A stretch of DNA of 64,000 nucleotides from Bacillota bacterium. Its GTDB lineage: Bacteria > Bacillota > Clostridia > Christensenellales > UMGS416. The translations under genes and the position numbers were made by a program. The stretch is from contig JAEYPH010000021.1 of NCBI GenBank assembly GCA_023410875.1, positions 1 through 64,000 on the forward strand. Reading direction: 5' to 3'. This document shows positions 25,742-36,068 of this stretch, one piece after another. Numbering within the stretch: the stretch's first letter is position 1; each line of letters begins with the position of its first letter. The notes below the pieces were generated by a model that was given only the letters and a program-made list of their open reading frames with translations, made no database searches and had not been told where the DNA came from.

Positions 25742-26419
25742 CTATATGCCAAGGAACTTCCTGGCTTGTTTCTCCCCCGCGCCGGGCAGCACTTCCCGCA
25801 CCCGCTGCACCAGACGCACGCCAGCCTCTTTAGGGTCCAGCATCGCGGCCTGCTCCAGCGCCTCCGGCCACGCCCAGGCCTCCACGGCCTGATATTGCGT
25901 ACCCGGCCAGCCATAGGGCTGGCCCAGCAGCGTGGTCTTGCGCACCGCGCCGGATACGGTGATGAAGAAGCCCATCTGCAGCGTCGTCAACGCGCCCTCA
26001 AAGCGGGATTGGCTGCCCTTATCGAAACCGGCCAGCAGCTTGATTTCGTGCACGGCCAGGGGCCGCCCATCCTCCAGCAGCGCCATGATGCGCTGGCATT
26101 CATGGCTCATGCGGCCTTCCTCGTAGGCATCCTCAAAGCTTTCGCCGCCCCGGCGGGCCGCCAGAAAGAACGGATACCATTCCCGGCTGATGAAGCTGGG
26201 CCTGCCGCCCAGCAGCTTGCCGAATGCTCCGGCGCGCTCGTCCACCAGGCGGGTCTTCCACTGCCATGGGTCGGTGTCCGGGTCGTCGGTGAACCACTGA
26301 CTGCCTTCGGTCATTGCGCCAATGTTCGGGAATTCGACAAGGTTTCTGGATAACGGCAGAAAACCGAGGTCGTTCAGGGCTTCCAAGAAGAGGGTATAGG
26401 TGGCTAATTTTTTGTACAT
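25742..26419 (-). CDS. AlkZ-related protein
   Basis: A 225-residue protein that matches the small AlkZ-related family of Firmicutes: YKKLATYTLFLEALNDLGFLPLSRN, DTDPWQWKTRLVDERAGAFGKLLGG and PSFISREWYPFFLAARRGG. AlkZ/YcaQ proteins are winged-helix DNA glycosylases; this family is shorter and lacks the usual catalytic QxQ motif as far as I can see, so glycosylase activity should not be assumed. An AGGAG site lies 6 bases before the ATG. Convergent with the kinase gene, 22 bases apart. Confidence 0.7.
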   Translation of the reverse strand: MYKKLATYTLFLEALNDLGFLPLSRNLVEFPNIGAMTEGSQWFTDDPDTDPWQWKTRLVDERAGAFGKLLGGRPSFISREWYPFFLAARRGGESFEDAYEEGRMSHECQRIMALLEDGRPLAVHEIKLLAGFDKGSQSRFEGALTTLQMGFFITVSGAVRKTTLLGQPYGWPGTQYQAVEAWAWPEALEQAAMLDPKEAGVRLVQRVREVLPGAGEKQARKFLGI

Positions 26420-26518
26420 ACGTTGCTCCTATGTGTTCTGACAAATCCTACTAAAGGACGTTGCCGCCTGTGATCGGCACTCGTTATCAGTTGGCAGATT
26501 TCACATTCCTCTCTCAGG

Positions 26519-26607
26519 GGATTCTTCGGCCGCTACGCGCCCTCAGAATGACAGGAAGCGTGCGACGCAAAAGAACTGGATGTCATGCTGAGCAAAGCGA
26601 AGCATCC
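26519..26607. repeat. Inverted repeat pair (GATTCTTCG ... AGCATGACA type)
   Basis: The left arm (26519-26553, GGATTCTTCG ... CTCAGAATGACA) and right arm (26581-26607, TGTCATGCTGAGCAAAGCGA then AGCATCC) are imperfect reverse complements separated by 27 bases. Sequences of this kind are common dispersed bacterial elements. The surrounding gap 26420-26681 contains no gene that I can support. Confidence 0.6.
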
Positions 26608-26681
26608 CCCGAGGGCAGCGGCGTTTTCCAGGGATGTCGGCGGGCTACATTTCAGCCTCCGGTTGCTACCCGTCATAGTTA

Positions 26682-27479
26682 TCAATCCAAACGCTTCCCG
26701 CAGTGCGGGCAGTAATGCTTGCTCTCCTGTTCTTCCTTTTTCATCAGTTCAAAAAAGCCAGAGCTGATGATACCGGTGGGCACGGCGATCAGGGCGATGC
26801 CAAGCAGGGCTATGACCGACCCGAACACCTTCCCCATGGCTGTGATCGGGTAGACGTCGCCATAGCCCACCGTCGTGATCGTGGCGACCGCCCACCACAT
26901 GCTGTCCAGCGCGTTGCGGAACTTGTCGGGCTGCGCGGCATTCTCCACGTTGTACATGAGCGTCGACGCGATGAGCATCAGCACCACGAGAACCAGCATC
27001 GATGCGATCAGTTGGCTGGCCTTCTTGCGTAACACCGCGCCGATGGAGATCAGCGCGTCCAGATAACGCTTCAACTTAACCAATCGGAGCAGCCGGATCA
27101 GGCGCAGCGTGCGCAGCACTTTAAGGTCAATGGGCAGCAGGAAGGGCAGATAAAACGGCAAAATCGCTACCAGATCGATGAGTGACATGAAAGAGAAGAT
27201 GTATTTCAACCGGGCCTTGCCCGGCGATAAATTCGGATAGAGGAGATCCGCCGTCCACACCCGCAACGCGTATTCGATGGAGAAGACAATGATGCACAGC
27301 AGGTCGATGGCATCCAGCCACGACCGCTCCACAGGGTCTACGGGGAAGGTTTCGGCAAACACGATGACCAGATTAACGAGGATTAATGCGATGATCAGCC
27401 CATTGAACAGCAAGGATACCATTCCTTGGTTATCCCCAACGCGAATGCTGTGAAAAACCTTCTCCCTCAAGCGCTTCAT
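26682..27479 (-). CDS. Voltage-gated-type potassium channel with zinc-ribbon tail
   Basis: A 265-residue ion channel with six hydrophobic segments. The S4-like segment is basic (LKVLRTLRLIRLLRLVKLKRYL), the pore has SMWWAVATITTVGYGDVYP with the TVGYGD potassium filter, and the C-terminus ends HYCPHCGKRLD, one CxxC knuckle of a zinc ribbon. It should conduct K+ across the membrane; voltage gating is inferred from the arginines. The start is ATG 27479 with GAGG 7 bases upstream; a TTG 18 bases earlier is less likely. Confidence 0.88.
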   Translation of the reverse strand: MKRLREKVFHSIRVGDNQGMVSLLFNGLIIALILVNLVIVFAETFPVDPVERSWLDAIDLLCIIVFSIEYALRVWTADLLYPNLSPGKARLKYIFSFMSLIDLVAILPFYLPFLLPIDLKVLRTLRLIRLLRLVKLKRYLDALISIGAVLRKKASQLIASMLVLVVLMLIASTLMYNVENAAQPDKFRNALDSMWWAVATITTVGYGDVYPITAMGKVFGSVIALLGIALIAVPTGIISSGFFELMKKEEQESKHYCPHCGKRLD

Positions 27480-27511
27480 GATATGCCTCGTCTGCAATGT
27501 GAATAGGCAAA

Positions 27512-27545
27512 CAAATCCCGGACGAAGAACTCCGCCCGGGATTTG
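27512..27545 (-). terminator. Terminator of the dprA-hslU operon
   Basis: A 10-base-pair perfect stem (CAAATCCCGG with CCGGGATTTG) lies directly after the hslU stop; read on the minus strand it runs into TTTGTTTG. It also separates hslU from the channel gene. Confidence 0.65.
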
Positions 27546-27552
27546 TACAATG

Positions 27553-28937
<1,385 letters not shown>

Positions 28938-28941
<4 letters not shown>

Positions 28942-29483
28942 TGGGCTTCACCCACTTCCTCTACGGTGATGTGGTCGTTGGTGTAGATGCAAATCTCCCC
29001 GGCGATGCGGATGGCCTTCTCCGCGATGTCCCGAGCGCTCAGATCGGTGTTCTCTTTGAGCGCCTTGGCGGCGGCCAGCGCGTAGTTGCCGCCGGAGCCG
29101 ATGGCGGCGATGCCGTCGTCGGGGTCGATGACCTCGCCGCTGCCGGAGATGATCAGCAGATCCGTGGCGTCGGCGGCGATCAGCAGCGCCTCCAGCCTGC
29201 GCAGCAGCTTGTCGCTGCGCCAGTCCTGGGCCAGCTCCACGGCGGCGCGTTTCAGGTTGCCGCTGTACTGCTCCAGCTTGGCCTCAAAGCGCTCGGCCAG
29301 CGTAAAGGCGTCGGCCACTGCGCCGGCGAAGCCCACGACCACGCTCTCATGGTATAGCCTGCGCACCTTGCGCGCGCTCTTTTTCATAATCGTGCTCTGG
29401 CCGCTGGTCACCTGGCCGTCACCGGCCACGGCGCACAGGCCGTTCTTTCGCACGGCCACAATGGTTGTTCCCTCAAAACCCAT
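28938..29483 (-). CDS. hslV: ATP-dependent protease proteolytic subunit HslV (ClpQ)
   Basis: A 181-residue threonine protease that forms the HslUV complex. The start MGFEG is removed to expose the nucleophile Thr in TTIVAVRKNG; GDGQVT, the Lys in MKKSARKVRRLY and IGSGGNYALAAAKAL are typical. The ATG at 29483 has AGGAGG 7 bases upstream and fits a five-residue propeptide; an in-frame ATG 21 bases earlier lies inside trmFO and is rejected. It overlaps trmFO by 11 bases and hslU by 4. Confidence 0.96.
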
Positions 29484-30807
29484 GGGTTGCCTCCTGTTCG
29501 TCAATGGATGATCGTATCTCGTCTATCTTCGCCAGTGCCCGGGCTGCCAATGCCTGATGGCGTGCCCGGCCGCCACCTTTCACTTTCATTTCCAGCGGTT
29601 CCATGATGCCAAAGTTTGCGTTCATCGGCGCAAAGGGCCGGCCCTGCTCATTGCCCTGCGCTATATAATACCCCAGCGAGCCGATGGCTGTGCGGGCCGT
29701 GAAATCCACGCCAGGCTGGCCCATGAGCGCGCGGGCCAGCGCGATGCCGGCGGTCAGACCGCTGGCCGCCGATTCCACATATCCCTCCACGCCGGTGATC
29801 TGCCCAGCGAAATACAGGTCCGCGCGGCCACGGAATCGGAAATCCCTGTCCAGCAGGTTCGGCGCGTTCAGATACGTGTTGCGGTGCATAACGCCGTAAC
29901 GCACGAACTCGGCATGTTCCAGCGCAGGGATCATGGAAAACACACGTTTTTGCTCCGGCCAGGCCAGCTGCGTCTGGAAGCCCACAAGATTGTAGCGGAT
30001 GCCTTGGGCATCCTCCCGGCGCAGCTGCACCACGGCGAAGGGCCGCCTGCCTGTGCGCGGGTCCGTAAGGCCGATGGGCTTCATAGGCCCAAAACGCAGC
30101 GTGTCCCGCCCCCGGCGGGCCATCACCTCCGCCGGCATGCAGCCCTCGAACACCTTGGGGTCCCGGTCGTGCTCGTGCAGCACCGCGCCGCGGGCGGTCG
30201 TCAGCGCCAGCCAGAAGGCGTCATATTGTTCCTCTGTCAGCGGGCAGTTGATGTAGTCATTGCCCAGCCCCCAGCGGGACAGCTCAAAGGCGCTGCCCAT
30301 GTCCACAGTCTCCCGCAGCACGATGGGGGCCACGGCGTCAAAGAAATTGAGCTGATCGCCGCCACTCAGGGCAGCGATGGCGTCGGCCATGGCCCCGTCG
30401 GTCAGCGGCCCGGTGGCCACGATGCATGGGCCTTCGGGGATGGCGGCCGCCTCATCATTCACAAGGGTTATGTTGCCCTGCGAGCGGATGAAATCAGTGA
30501 TGTACGCCGAGAAATGATCACGGTCCACGGCCAGCGCGCCGCCGGCGGGGATGGCCGTGGCGTCGGCTGCCCGCATGGTCAGCGAATCCAGCCGGCGCAT
30601 CTCCTCCTTGAGAATGCCCACGGCGTTCTCCAGCGAACTGCTGCGCAGGCTGTTGCTGCACACGAGCTCGGCGAAGCCGGGGTTCTGGTGCACGCTCTGG
30701 TAGCGCTTGGGCTTCATCTCCCACAGCTCCACATCTATGCCCCGCCGCGCGAGCTGCCAGGCAGCCTCGCAGCCGGCCAGGCCCGCGCCCAATACGGTTA
30801 CCTTCAT
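29473..30807 (-). CDS. trmFO: tRNA (uracil-5-)-methyltransferase TrmFO
   Basis: A 444-residue folate- and FAD-dependent enzyme that makes ribothymidine at position 54 of tRNA. The FAD loop is VLGAGLAGCEAAWQLARRG, followed by the family signatures YELVCSNSLRS-like FAELVCSNSLRSSSLENAVG, GGALAVDRDHFSAYIT, FAGQITGVEGYVESAASGL and MNANFGIMEPL. Length is normal. It sits between dprA and hslV, the common Firmicutes order, but topA, which usually separates dprA from trmFO, is missing. ATGA overlap with dprA. Confidence 0.96.
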   Translation of the reverse strand: MKVTVLGAGLAGCEAAWQLARRGIDVELWEMKPKRYQSVHQNPGFAELVCSNSLRSSSLENAVGILKEEMRRLDSLTMRAADATAIPAGGALAVDRDHFSAYITDFIRSQGNITLVNDEAAAIPEGPCIVATGPLTDGAMADAIAALSGGDQLNFFDAVAPIVLRETVDMGSAFELSRWGLGNDYINCPLTEEQYDAFWLALTTARGAVLHEHDRDPKVFEGCMPAEVMARRGRDTLRFGPMKPIGLTDPRTGRRPFAVVQLRREDAQGIRYNLVGFQTQLAWPEQKRVFSMIPALEHAEFVRYGVMHRNTYLNAPNLLDRDFRFRGRADLYFAGQITGVEGYVESAASGLTAGIALARALMGQPGVDFTARTAIGSLGYYIAQGNEQGRPFAPMNANFGIMEPLEMKVKGGGRARHQALAARALAKIDEIRSSIDEQEATHGF

Positions 30808-31937
30808 ATCAAAACTCCATCCGCCAGCGCAAAGATTCTGCCCGACCGCTGGGCGATAACGCCGAGCAGCTCCAGCTCCGAGAGTACCGTGAACAGATCG
30901 GGCATGGAGAACTCGGTGACCTCAAAGAGCTCGTCGAAGCTGCGCTCTCCGCCCTGCAGCGCGTCGGTGACCAGGCGCTGCTGGAAGCTCAACTGCACGG
31001 GTTCGCGGTTCCTGGCCTTGTGGGCGCCCTTGCGCGGCTCGCGCCCACCCCAGCCGTAGTATTCCAGCACGTCCTGCTCGTTGGTGATGACCTCGCAGCC
31101 GCTCTTGATGAGCGCGTTGGTGCTGGCGCTGCTGCCGGTCAGTATGTTGCCGGGCACGGCGAACACATCTCGGCCCTGGTCCAGCGCATAGCTCACGGTG
31201 ATGTTGGTGCCGCTGCGCTCGGCGGCCTCCACAACCACGACGCCACGGCTGAGGCCGCTGATGATGCGGTTGCGGGCGGGGAAATTCCCGTGCAGCGGGC
31301 CCGTGCCGGGGATGTATTCGCTGAGCATCAAGCCTTCCCGGCAGATCTGCTCATACACTGCGCTCTTGTCGGCGGGGTATACGACGTCGGTACCGCAGCC
31401 CAGCACGGCAATGGTGTCGCCATGGGCCTCCAGCGCCCCCAGATGGGCGCAGATGTCAATGCCACGGGCCATGCCGCTGACCACTGTGACACCGCCGCCA
31501 CCCAGCGCCCGGCCCAGCTTGCCGGCCACATCGCGGCCATAGGCCGTGGGCGAACGCGTGCCGATCACGGCAATTTTCTTTTCGGATTTCAGCAGTTCGG
31601 TTCTGCCCTTGCAGTACAGCACCAGCGGCGGGCCGAACACCTGCAGCAGCTCAGCGGGATAGAGCGCATGCAGGCGGCTCACCGCCACAATGCCCTTTTT
31701 CTCCAGCGTTTGCAGAAAGCTCTGCAGGTGCTCCTGGGTGGCGTTTCGAGCAAGCCTGTCGGCCAGCTTGGCGCCCACTCGAGGCACCTGCTCCAACAGG
31801 TCCCGATGGCCCGGCGCCTGCTCAAACACGGCCTGCGGCGTGCCAAAGCGTTCCATCAGCGAAGCGAACGTAATAGGGCCCACGCCTTCGATGCCGGCCA
31901 GCCAGATGTAATATTGTTCATCGGTCGTATAGGTCAT
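30804..31937 (-). CDS. dprA: DNA-processing protein DprA
   Basis: A 377-residue Rossmann-fold protein that loads RecA on incoming single-stranded DNA during transformation. It has an N-terminal SAM/HhH-like region (LAGIEGVGPITFASLMERFG), the core VAVIGTRSPTAYGRDVA-like segment, SGMARGIDICAHLGAL, VLGCGTDVVYP, FPARNRIISGLSRGVVVVEA and SGTNITVSYALDQGRDVFAVPGNI, and a C-terminal winged-helix domain (about 305-375). The ATG at 31937 is chosen for GGAAGG upstream; the frame is open further upstream without support. First gene of the dprA-trmFO-hslV-hslU operon. Confidence 0.95.
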   Translation of the reverse strand: MTYTTDEQYYIWLAGIEGVGPITFASLMERFGTPQAVFEQAPGHRDLLEQVPRVGAKLADRLARNATQEHLQSFLQTLEKKGIVAVSRLHALYPAELLQVFGPPLVLYCKGRTELLKSEKKIAVIGTRSPTAYGRDVAGKLGRALGGGGVTVVSGMARGIDICAHLGALEAHGDTIAVLGCGTDVVYPADKSAVYEQICREGLMLSEYIPGTGPLHGNFPARNRIISGLSRGVVVVEAAERSGTNITVSYALDQGRDVFAVPGNILTGSSASTNALIKSGCEVITNEQDVLEYYGWGGREPRKGAHKARNREPVQLSFQQRLVTDALQGGERSFDELFEVTEFSMPDLFTVLSELELLGVIAQRSGRIFALADGVLI

Positions 31938-32258
31938 AAAACCTTCCGCTGCACACCCGGCGCAAGCCGGGCGGTACTTCTGTTTGTGCCCTATTGGTTC
32001 AATGTTATACATTTTGTTGCCGCCCATACGAGCTGGGCAGTTGCAATGAAACGTACAGATACCAATATTTCATTGCCGCCGCTATATTGTAACAAACAAT
32101 CGCCGCTTGCGCCAATGGTGAATGTACCGTTGTTCCAATTGTAGCGTGAAAACATGACGCGGGTATGAACGGGCGGTAAACAGTCTGTGGAAAAATGATA
32201 GAAAGGCCGCGAAGCAGGGTATATACAATACGGCATATTCAACGCCTATATATTCTTG
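31938..32258. other. 321-base divergent gap between dprA and the HD-GYP gene
   Basis: No gene. It contains small inverted repeats (ACCCGGCGCAAGCCGGGCGG near 31955; an IR around CGCCGCTTGCGCC near 32100) and probably promoters for both directions. I see no riboswitch consensus. Confidence 0.5.
32086..32115 (-). promoter_or_regulatory. Possible promoter of the dprA operon
   Basis: On the minus strand TTGGCG and TACAAT are separated by 18 bases, which would give a leader of about 140 bases before dprA. Weak evidence, based on consensus only. Confidence 0.3.
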
Positions 32259-33437
32259 ATGAAAGCGATACCGTTCATGAAAACATTCTTGAAAAACATC
32301 GTAAACATTTACGCCTCCATCAACCGGGGCGCAACCATTGAGGACACGCTGGATTATGTGTTTCGGAACTTCCGCTCCTACCTGCCCTATACGCGCATCG
32401 GCCTGGCGCTGCTGGATTTCCGCGGCTCCATCTATTCGCTGTCGGTGCGCACCAACGAAAACACGGACATCGGCATCGGCTTTGTGAAGAACCTGCAGGA
32501 CACGTCGCTGCAGGCCATCGTCTCCTCGGGCAGTCCCCGCTTCATTCAGGACTATGAGGCTTATCTGGCTGCGCACCCGGATTCCGACACGACCCGCCGG
32601 CTGCTGCGCGAAGGCATCCGCTCCAGTCTGGCTTACCCGTTGATGCTGGATGGCACGTGCTCCGGCGTGCTGTTTTTCTCCAGTTCCCAGCCCAACGCCT
32701 TTCACGAGGAGCATTTGGAATATGTAAGCATACTCTCGGACAATTTCGCCATCGCCGTGGAGAAGTATCTGTTCAACGACGACCTGATCCTGGCGTCCAT
32801 CACCGGTCTTGCCCGTCTGGTGGAAGCCAAGGATTCCGACACCGGCGCCCACATCGAGCGCATGCAGAACTATTCACGGCTGATCGCCCAGAGCATCGGC
32901 GGCACCCAGCGCCACGGCGCCGTAGCCGACTATCTCTTCACCGAGAACATCTTCAAGTTCAGCCCCCTGCACGACATCGGCAAGGTCGGCATCGCCGACG
33001 GCATCCTGCTAAAGCCTGCCCGCCTGACGGCGGAGGAATTCAACGTCATGAAGACCCACACCCGCATCGGCGCGGACATCCTACGCCGGGCCAACACGAG
33101 CATGGCGAGGGCCGAGCGGCATTTCTTCGACATGGGCATCGAGATTGCCGTGGGGCACCATGAACGCTACGACGGCACGGGCTATCCCCAGGGGCTGTCC
33201 GGCGAGGCCATCCCGCTGTCGGCGCGCATCTGCATCATCGCCGACGTGCTGGACGCTCTGACCTCCAAGCGCGTGTACAAGGACGCCTTCAGCATCTCCG
33301 ACGCGCTGCAGTACATCCGCGACGAGAGCGGCAAAATGTTCGATCCATTCCTCGTGGACGCCATGCTGGAGCGAGAGGAAGCGATACTGGCGATCTACCG
33401 CCAGTATCACCAGCCGCTGGACCTGAGCAATATCTAG
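32259..33437 (+). CDS. GAF-like sensor with HD-GYP phosphodiesterase domain
   Basis: A protein of about 392 residues. Residues about 15-165 form a GAF-like sensor (DYVFRNFRSYLPYTRIGLALLD ... SLAYPLMLDGTCSGVLFFSS). Residues about 185-380 are HD-GYP: HIERMQNYSRLIA, the metal-binding HDIGKVGI, KTHTRIGADIL, GHHERYDGTGYPQGLSG and RICIIADVLDALTS. Such enzymes break down cyclic di-GMP (or cGAMP) and act with two or three bound metals. No Shine-Dalgarno precedes the ATG; a TATATT element ends 4 bases before it, and another ATG follows at 32277. The gene appears to stand alone. Confidence 0.88.
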   Translation: MKAIPFMKTFLKNIVNIYASINRGATIEDTLDYVFRNFRSYLPYTRIGLALLDFRGSIYSLSVRTNENTDIGIGFVKNLQDTSLQAIVSSGSPRFIQDYEAYLAAHPDSDTTRRLLREGIRSSLAYPLMLDGTCSGVLFFSSSQPNAFHEEHLEYVSILSDNFAIAVEKYLFNDDLILASITGLARLVEAKDSDTGAHIERMQNYSRLIAQSIGGTQRHGAVADYLFTENIFKFSPLHDIGKVGIADGILLKPARLTAEEFNVMKTHTRIGADILRRANTSMARAERHFFDMGIEIAVGHHERYDGTGYPQGLSGEAIPLSARICIIADVLDALTSKRVYKDAFSISDALQYIRDESGKMFDPFLVDAMLEREEAILAIYRQYHQPLDLSNI

Positions 33438-33520
33438 GATCCAACGTTTCTACCATAAAACTAGGTGATACTGCGTAGCTTTTGCTGTTGAGGAAAGCAA
33501 TCGTTAGGCAAGCCTCCGAG

Positions 33521-33618
33521 GGAAGGTGGCGCGCAGCGCCGGATGAGGTGTATAGCGTAGCAGGAGGCTAACACCTCATCAGTCGCCTGCGGCGACAGCT
33601 TCCCCTCCAGGGGAAGCC
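33521..33618. repeat. Palindromic intergenic repeat, family B, copy 2
   Basis: Second copy of the element at 2409-2505: GGAAGGTGGCGCGCAGCGCC, GATGAGGTGT with ACACCTCATC, GTCGCCTGCGGCGAC and CTTCCCCTCCAGGGGAAG. Changes in one arm are matched in the other (for example CCTTCGG versus CCTGCGG loops), as expected for a structured element. Confidence 0.75.
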
Positions 33619-33666
33619 AAGGTTGGTTATACCAACAGTCTAAATTTCAGTTTCATTCAAAATGAT

Positions 33667-33726
33667 GGGCCGAAGGTTTCCAAAGGGCGATCGGAAAGCC
33701 CTTTGGTCGCGCCCGATGGCGCGAAA
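33667..33726. repeat. Palindromic intergenic repeat, family A, copy 3
   Basis: A 60-base copy nearly identical to that at 22715-22775, ending 30 bases from the 3' end of the minus-strand AraC gene. Confidence 0.8.
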
Positions 33727-33756
33727 TTCTTACTGTTGTTTACGTTAAACTATTTT

Positions 33757-34614
33757 TTACTCACACCCCAAATAAGCATTGGTCTTGTCCCGATACTGGC
33801 TTGGCGACATACCCTTGACCTTGCGGAAGATGCGGGTGAAGTTCAGCGGGTTGGGATAACCCACGCTGTGGGAGATATCGGAGATCGAAAGCGTGCGGTC
33901 GGTCATCAGCTCACAGGCCTTGTGCAGCCGGTATTGTATCAGAAATTCACTGGGCGACGTGCCGGTGAGATCGGTGAACAGGCTGTGCAAATACTTGCGG
34001 CCGATGCCGATGTGGGCGGCCATGTCCTCCACGGTGATCTCCCTCGAGAAATTCATATATACGAACTCCGCAGCCTTGCGTACGTAGAGCTCCCGGGTGT
34101 TCTCGTCCCCCGGCTCGGGCAGCGCGGCGGCGTTGGCCTCCATGAGCGCCGCGATGAAGCCGTACAACAGCCCGGTGAGCCGCAAAGGCGCGCTGCGCTT
34201 GTTCTGAGAGGCGGCCACCATGGCCGTCAGGATGTCGCATACCTCGGCTGACGCAGCTTCGTTTATCTGCCGCACCGGGTTGTGCACATCGAAGCCCGTC
34301 TGCTGCACAAAGCTGTGGGCGCTCAGGCCCGAGAAACCCACCCACAGATAGCTCCACGGCTGCTCGGCGTCGGCCTCGTAGCTGGCCGTCTGCCGCGGCG
34401 GTATCACGAACAGGCTGCCCGGCCCGATGGCGTAGGTCTTGCCGCCCAGGCACAGCGAACCGTGACCCGCGCGCACATAGTGAAAGATGAAATGGTCGCG
34501 CACGCCCGGCCCCCAGCTCCACCGGGGGCTGCAGTCCTGCGAGCCGCAATAATACGGAATCAGCTCGCTGTTGATGCCCGGCCGGGCTGGCAGGATGGGC
34601 TTCTTGATCGGCAC
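33757..34614 (-). CDS. AraC-family transcriptional regulator
   Basis: A 285-residue regulator. The N-terminal cupin (about 20-150, GPGVRDHFIFHYVRAGHGSL ... GPGSLFVIPPRQTASYEAD) is a sugar-sensing domain of the AraC type; the C-terminal pair of helix-turn-helix motifs (about 185-280) includes ITVEDMAAHIGIGRKYLHSLF and LSISDISHSVGYPNPLNFTRIFRKVKG. The start is GTG 34614 with AGGAGG 10 bases upstream. It follows the class II aldolase gene by 30 bases in the same direction and may control a sugar pathway that includes that protein. Confidence 0.9.
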   Translation of the reverse strand: MPIKKPILPARPGINSELIPYYCGSQDCSPRWSWGPGVRDHFIFHYVRAGHGSLCLGGKTYAIGPGSLFVIPPRQTASYEADAEQPWSYLWVGFSGLSAHSFVQQTGFDVHNPVRQINEAASAEVCDILTAMVAASQNKRSAPLRLTGLLYGFIAALMEANAAALPEPGDENTRELYVRKAAEFVYMNFSREITVEDMAAHIGIGRKYLHSLFTDLTGTSPSEFLIQYRLHKACELMTDRTLSISDISHSVGYPNPLNFTRIFRKVKGMSPSQYRDKTNAYLGCE

Positions 34615-34644
34615 TTTGAGCCGCCTCCTGGTAGCGGTATGGGG

Positions 34645-35934
34645 CTATTTCAGGCCAAAAGCGCGGTCAATGTCGGCGATGCGCTCCCGGTCGATGGTCA
34701 CGATGTCGCCCAAATCCCGGGCGGCGAGGATGGCCTTGGCGCTGTATTCGGCCACCTCCAGGCGGTCGAAGGCGTTGAGCAGCGAGCTGCCGGTCACGAT
34801 GACGCAGTCGTTGCGCACCAGCAATACCGGTGTGCTGCCGCTCAGGCGGTCGGCCACGGCGTCGGTGTCCAGGAAGCTGGCGCCGAAGTCCATCTTGGGC
34901 ACGTCGCGCAGCATCAGATAGCTCTCGGGGATGATGCGGCTATCGAAGGGCTCCTGGGTGACGGCGAAGGCCATGATGTTGGGCGGATGGGCAATGATGA
35001 CCGAGTGGATGTCCGGGTGGCGCTCGTAGATCTTCTGGTGCAGCGGCAGCGAGCGGCTGGGCCGCTTGCCGGCCTCGGTCTGCCCGGCACGCACCAGCAC
35101 CAGGTCCTCCGCTTCCATGTAGCGCCGGTCCATGTGGTAGGGCGTGATCAGGAAATCCCCGCCGCTCAGGCGCTGGGAGAACGTGCCCTGGGTGCTGGTG
35201 AACAGCCGCTGGTCATAGGCGCGGCGAATGAGCGTCACCATATCGCGCCGGGCCTCGTTCTCCTCGCTGCTGTGGCGCTCCGGCGTGAAGGTGGGCCAGC
35301 GGATGTCCTGCTTGCTGCGGCTGAGCTCCACGCTGCGCTCGCTGAGCGACGCGGGCTTGCCCAGCTTGTGGGCCTCAATCTGCAGCCGGGCGCAAAAGTC
35401 CAGCGTCTCAAAGCCCATGAAGGCCGAGAACAGATCTCCCCGGCCCAACACCACGCCGTGGTTCTCCAGCATCACGGTGTCGCAGCCCTGGGCGAACACC
35501 GCGGCGATCTTCTCGCCCAGATCAGCGCTGCCCGGCAGGCCATAGGGGGCCATGCCCACCTCGCCGCACACCAGGCGCGCATTGGGGATCAGCAGCGTGT
35601 CAGGGATGCGCCGCACCACGCTGAAGGCCACCAGCGCCGGCGGGTGGGCGTGCAGCACGGCCCGCAGGTCCGGCCGGCTCTTGTAGATGGTCAAGTGAAA
35701 GGGCGTCTCTATGGAAGGCTTGTGGATGCCCACGACGGTGCCGTCAGGTTTCACGCACACGATGTCCTTGCGGGTCAGAGTGCCCTTGTCGATGCCGCCG
35801 GGCGTGATCCACACGTCGCCGTTGTCGTCCAGCACGGAAAGGTTGCCGCCGGACGTCGTCGTCATGCCGTACGCGTAGATGCGCTCCATGATCATGACGA
35901 TCTGGTCCGCCGGGTGCAACAAATCGAATCGCAT
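34645..35934 (-). CDS. Tandem class II aldolase/adducin protein, second half degenerate
   Basis: A 429-residue protein made of two class II aldolase domains. In domain 1 (about 8-200) the acid/base Glu76 (SIETPFH) and zinc ligands His95, His97 (VLHAHPP) and His159 (LENHGVV) are all present. In domain 2 (about 225-425) the matching positions read SRSLPLH (Glu to Ser), VIIAHPP (first His to Ile) and VRNDCVI (third His to Asp), so it should not bind zinc or catalyse. Domain 1 may cleave a fuculose- or rhamnulose-phosphate-like substrate; domain 2 may be structural or regulatory. The start has a GAGGAGG site. Confidence 0.85.
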   Translation of the reverse strand: MRFDLLHPADQIVMIMERIYAYGMTTTSGGNLSVLDDNGDVWITPGGIDKGTLTRKDIVCVKPDGTVVGIHKPSIETPFHLTIYKSRPDLRAVLHAHPPALVAFSVVRRIPDTLLIPNARLVCGEVGMAPYGLPGSADLGEKIAAVFAQGCDTVMLENHGVVLGRGDLFSAFMGFETLDFCARLQIEAHKLGKPASLSERSVELSRSKQDIRWPTFTPERHSSEENEARRDMVTLIRRAYDQRLFTSTQGTFSQRLSGGDFLITPYHMDRRYMEAEDLVLVRAGQTEAGKRPSRSLPLHQKIYERHPDIHSVIIAHPPNIMAFAVTQEPFDSRIIPESYLMLRDVPKMDFGASFLDTDAVADRLSGSTPVLLVRNDCVIVTGSSLLNAFDRLEVAEYSAKAILAARDLGDIVTIDRERIADIDRAFGLK

Positions 35935-36032
35935 GGAAAACCTCCTCGAATCGTTTCGCGAATAGTATAATCTTTTTGGCAGAAAAGTCAAAAGTGTGAT
36001 CGGGAGCACGGCCAGTGAGCGCTCAATTGGGC

Positions 36033-36038
36033 TATACT
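36033..36038 (+). promoter_or_regulatory. Probable -10 element of the ferritin gene
   Basis: TATACT lies 30 bases upstream of the ferritin ATG, with AAAGGCGG as ribosome site between. No convincing -35 is seen and no iron-box palindrome could be recognised. Confidence 0.4.
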
Positions 36039-36068
36039 AGTACACAGAACAGAAAGGCGGAATACACC

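Larger units (their letters stand above)
33438..33756. repeat. 319-base gap filled by two repeat elements
   Basis: The gap between the convergent HD-GYP and AraC genes carries a family B element (33521-33618) and a family A element (33667-33726). I see no gene and no obvious T-tailed terminator; the hairpins may serve that purpose. Confidence 0.6.

Noticed and set aside
34282..35970. 562-codon open frame on the plus strand
   Set aside because: It is antisense to the AraC and aldolase genes, is His/Gln/Arg/Ala-rich as expected for a shadow of GC-rich coding DNA, and shows no family motif.
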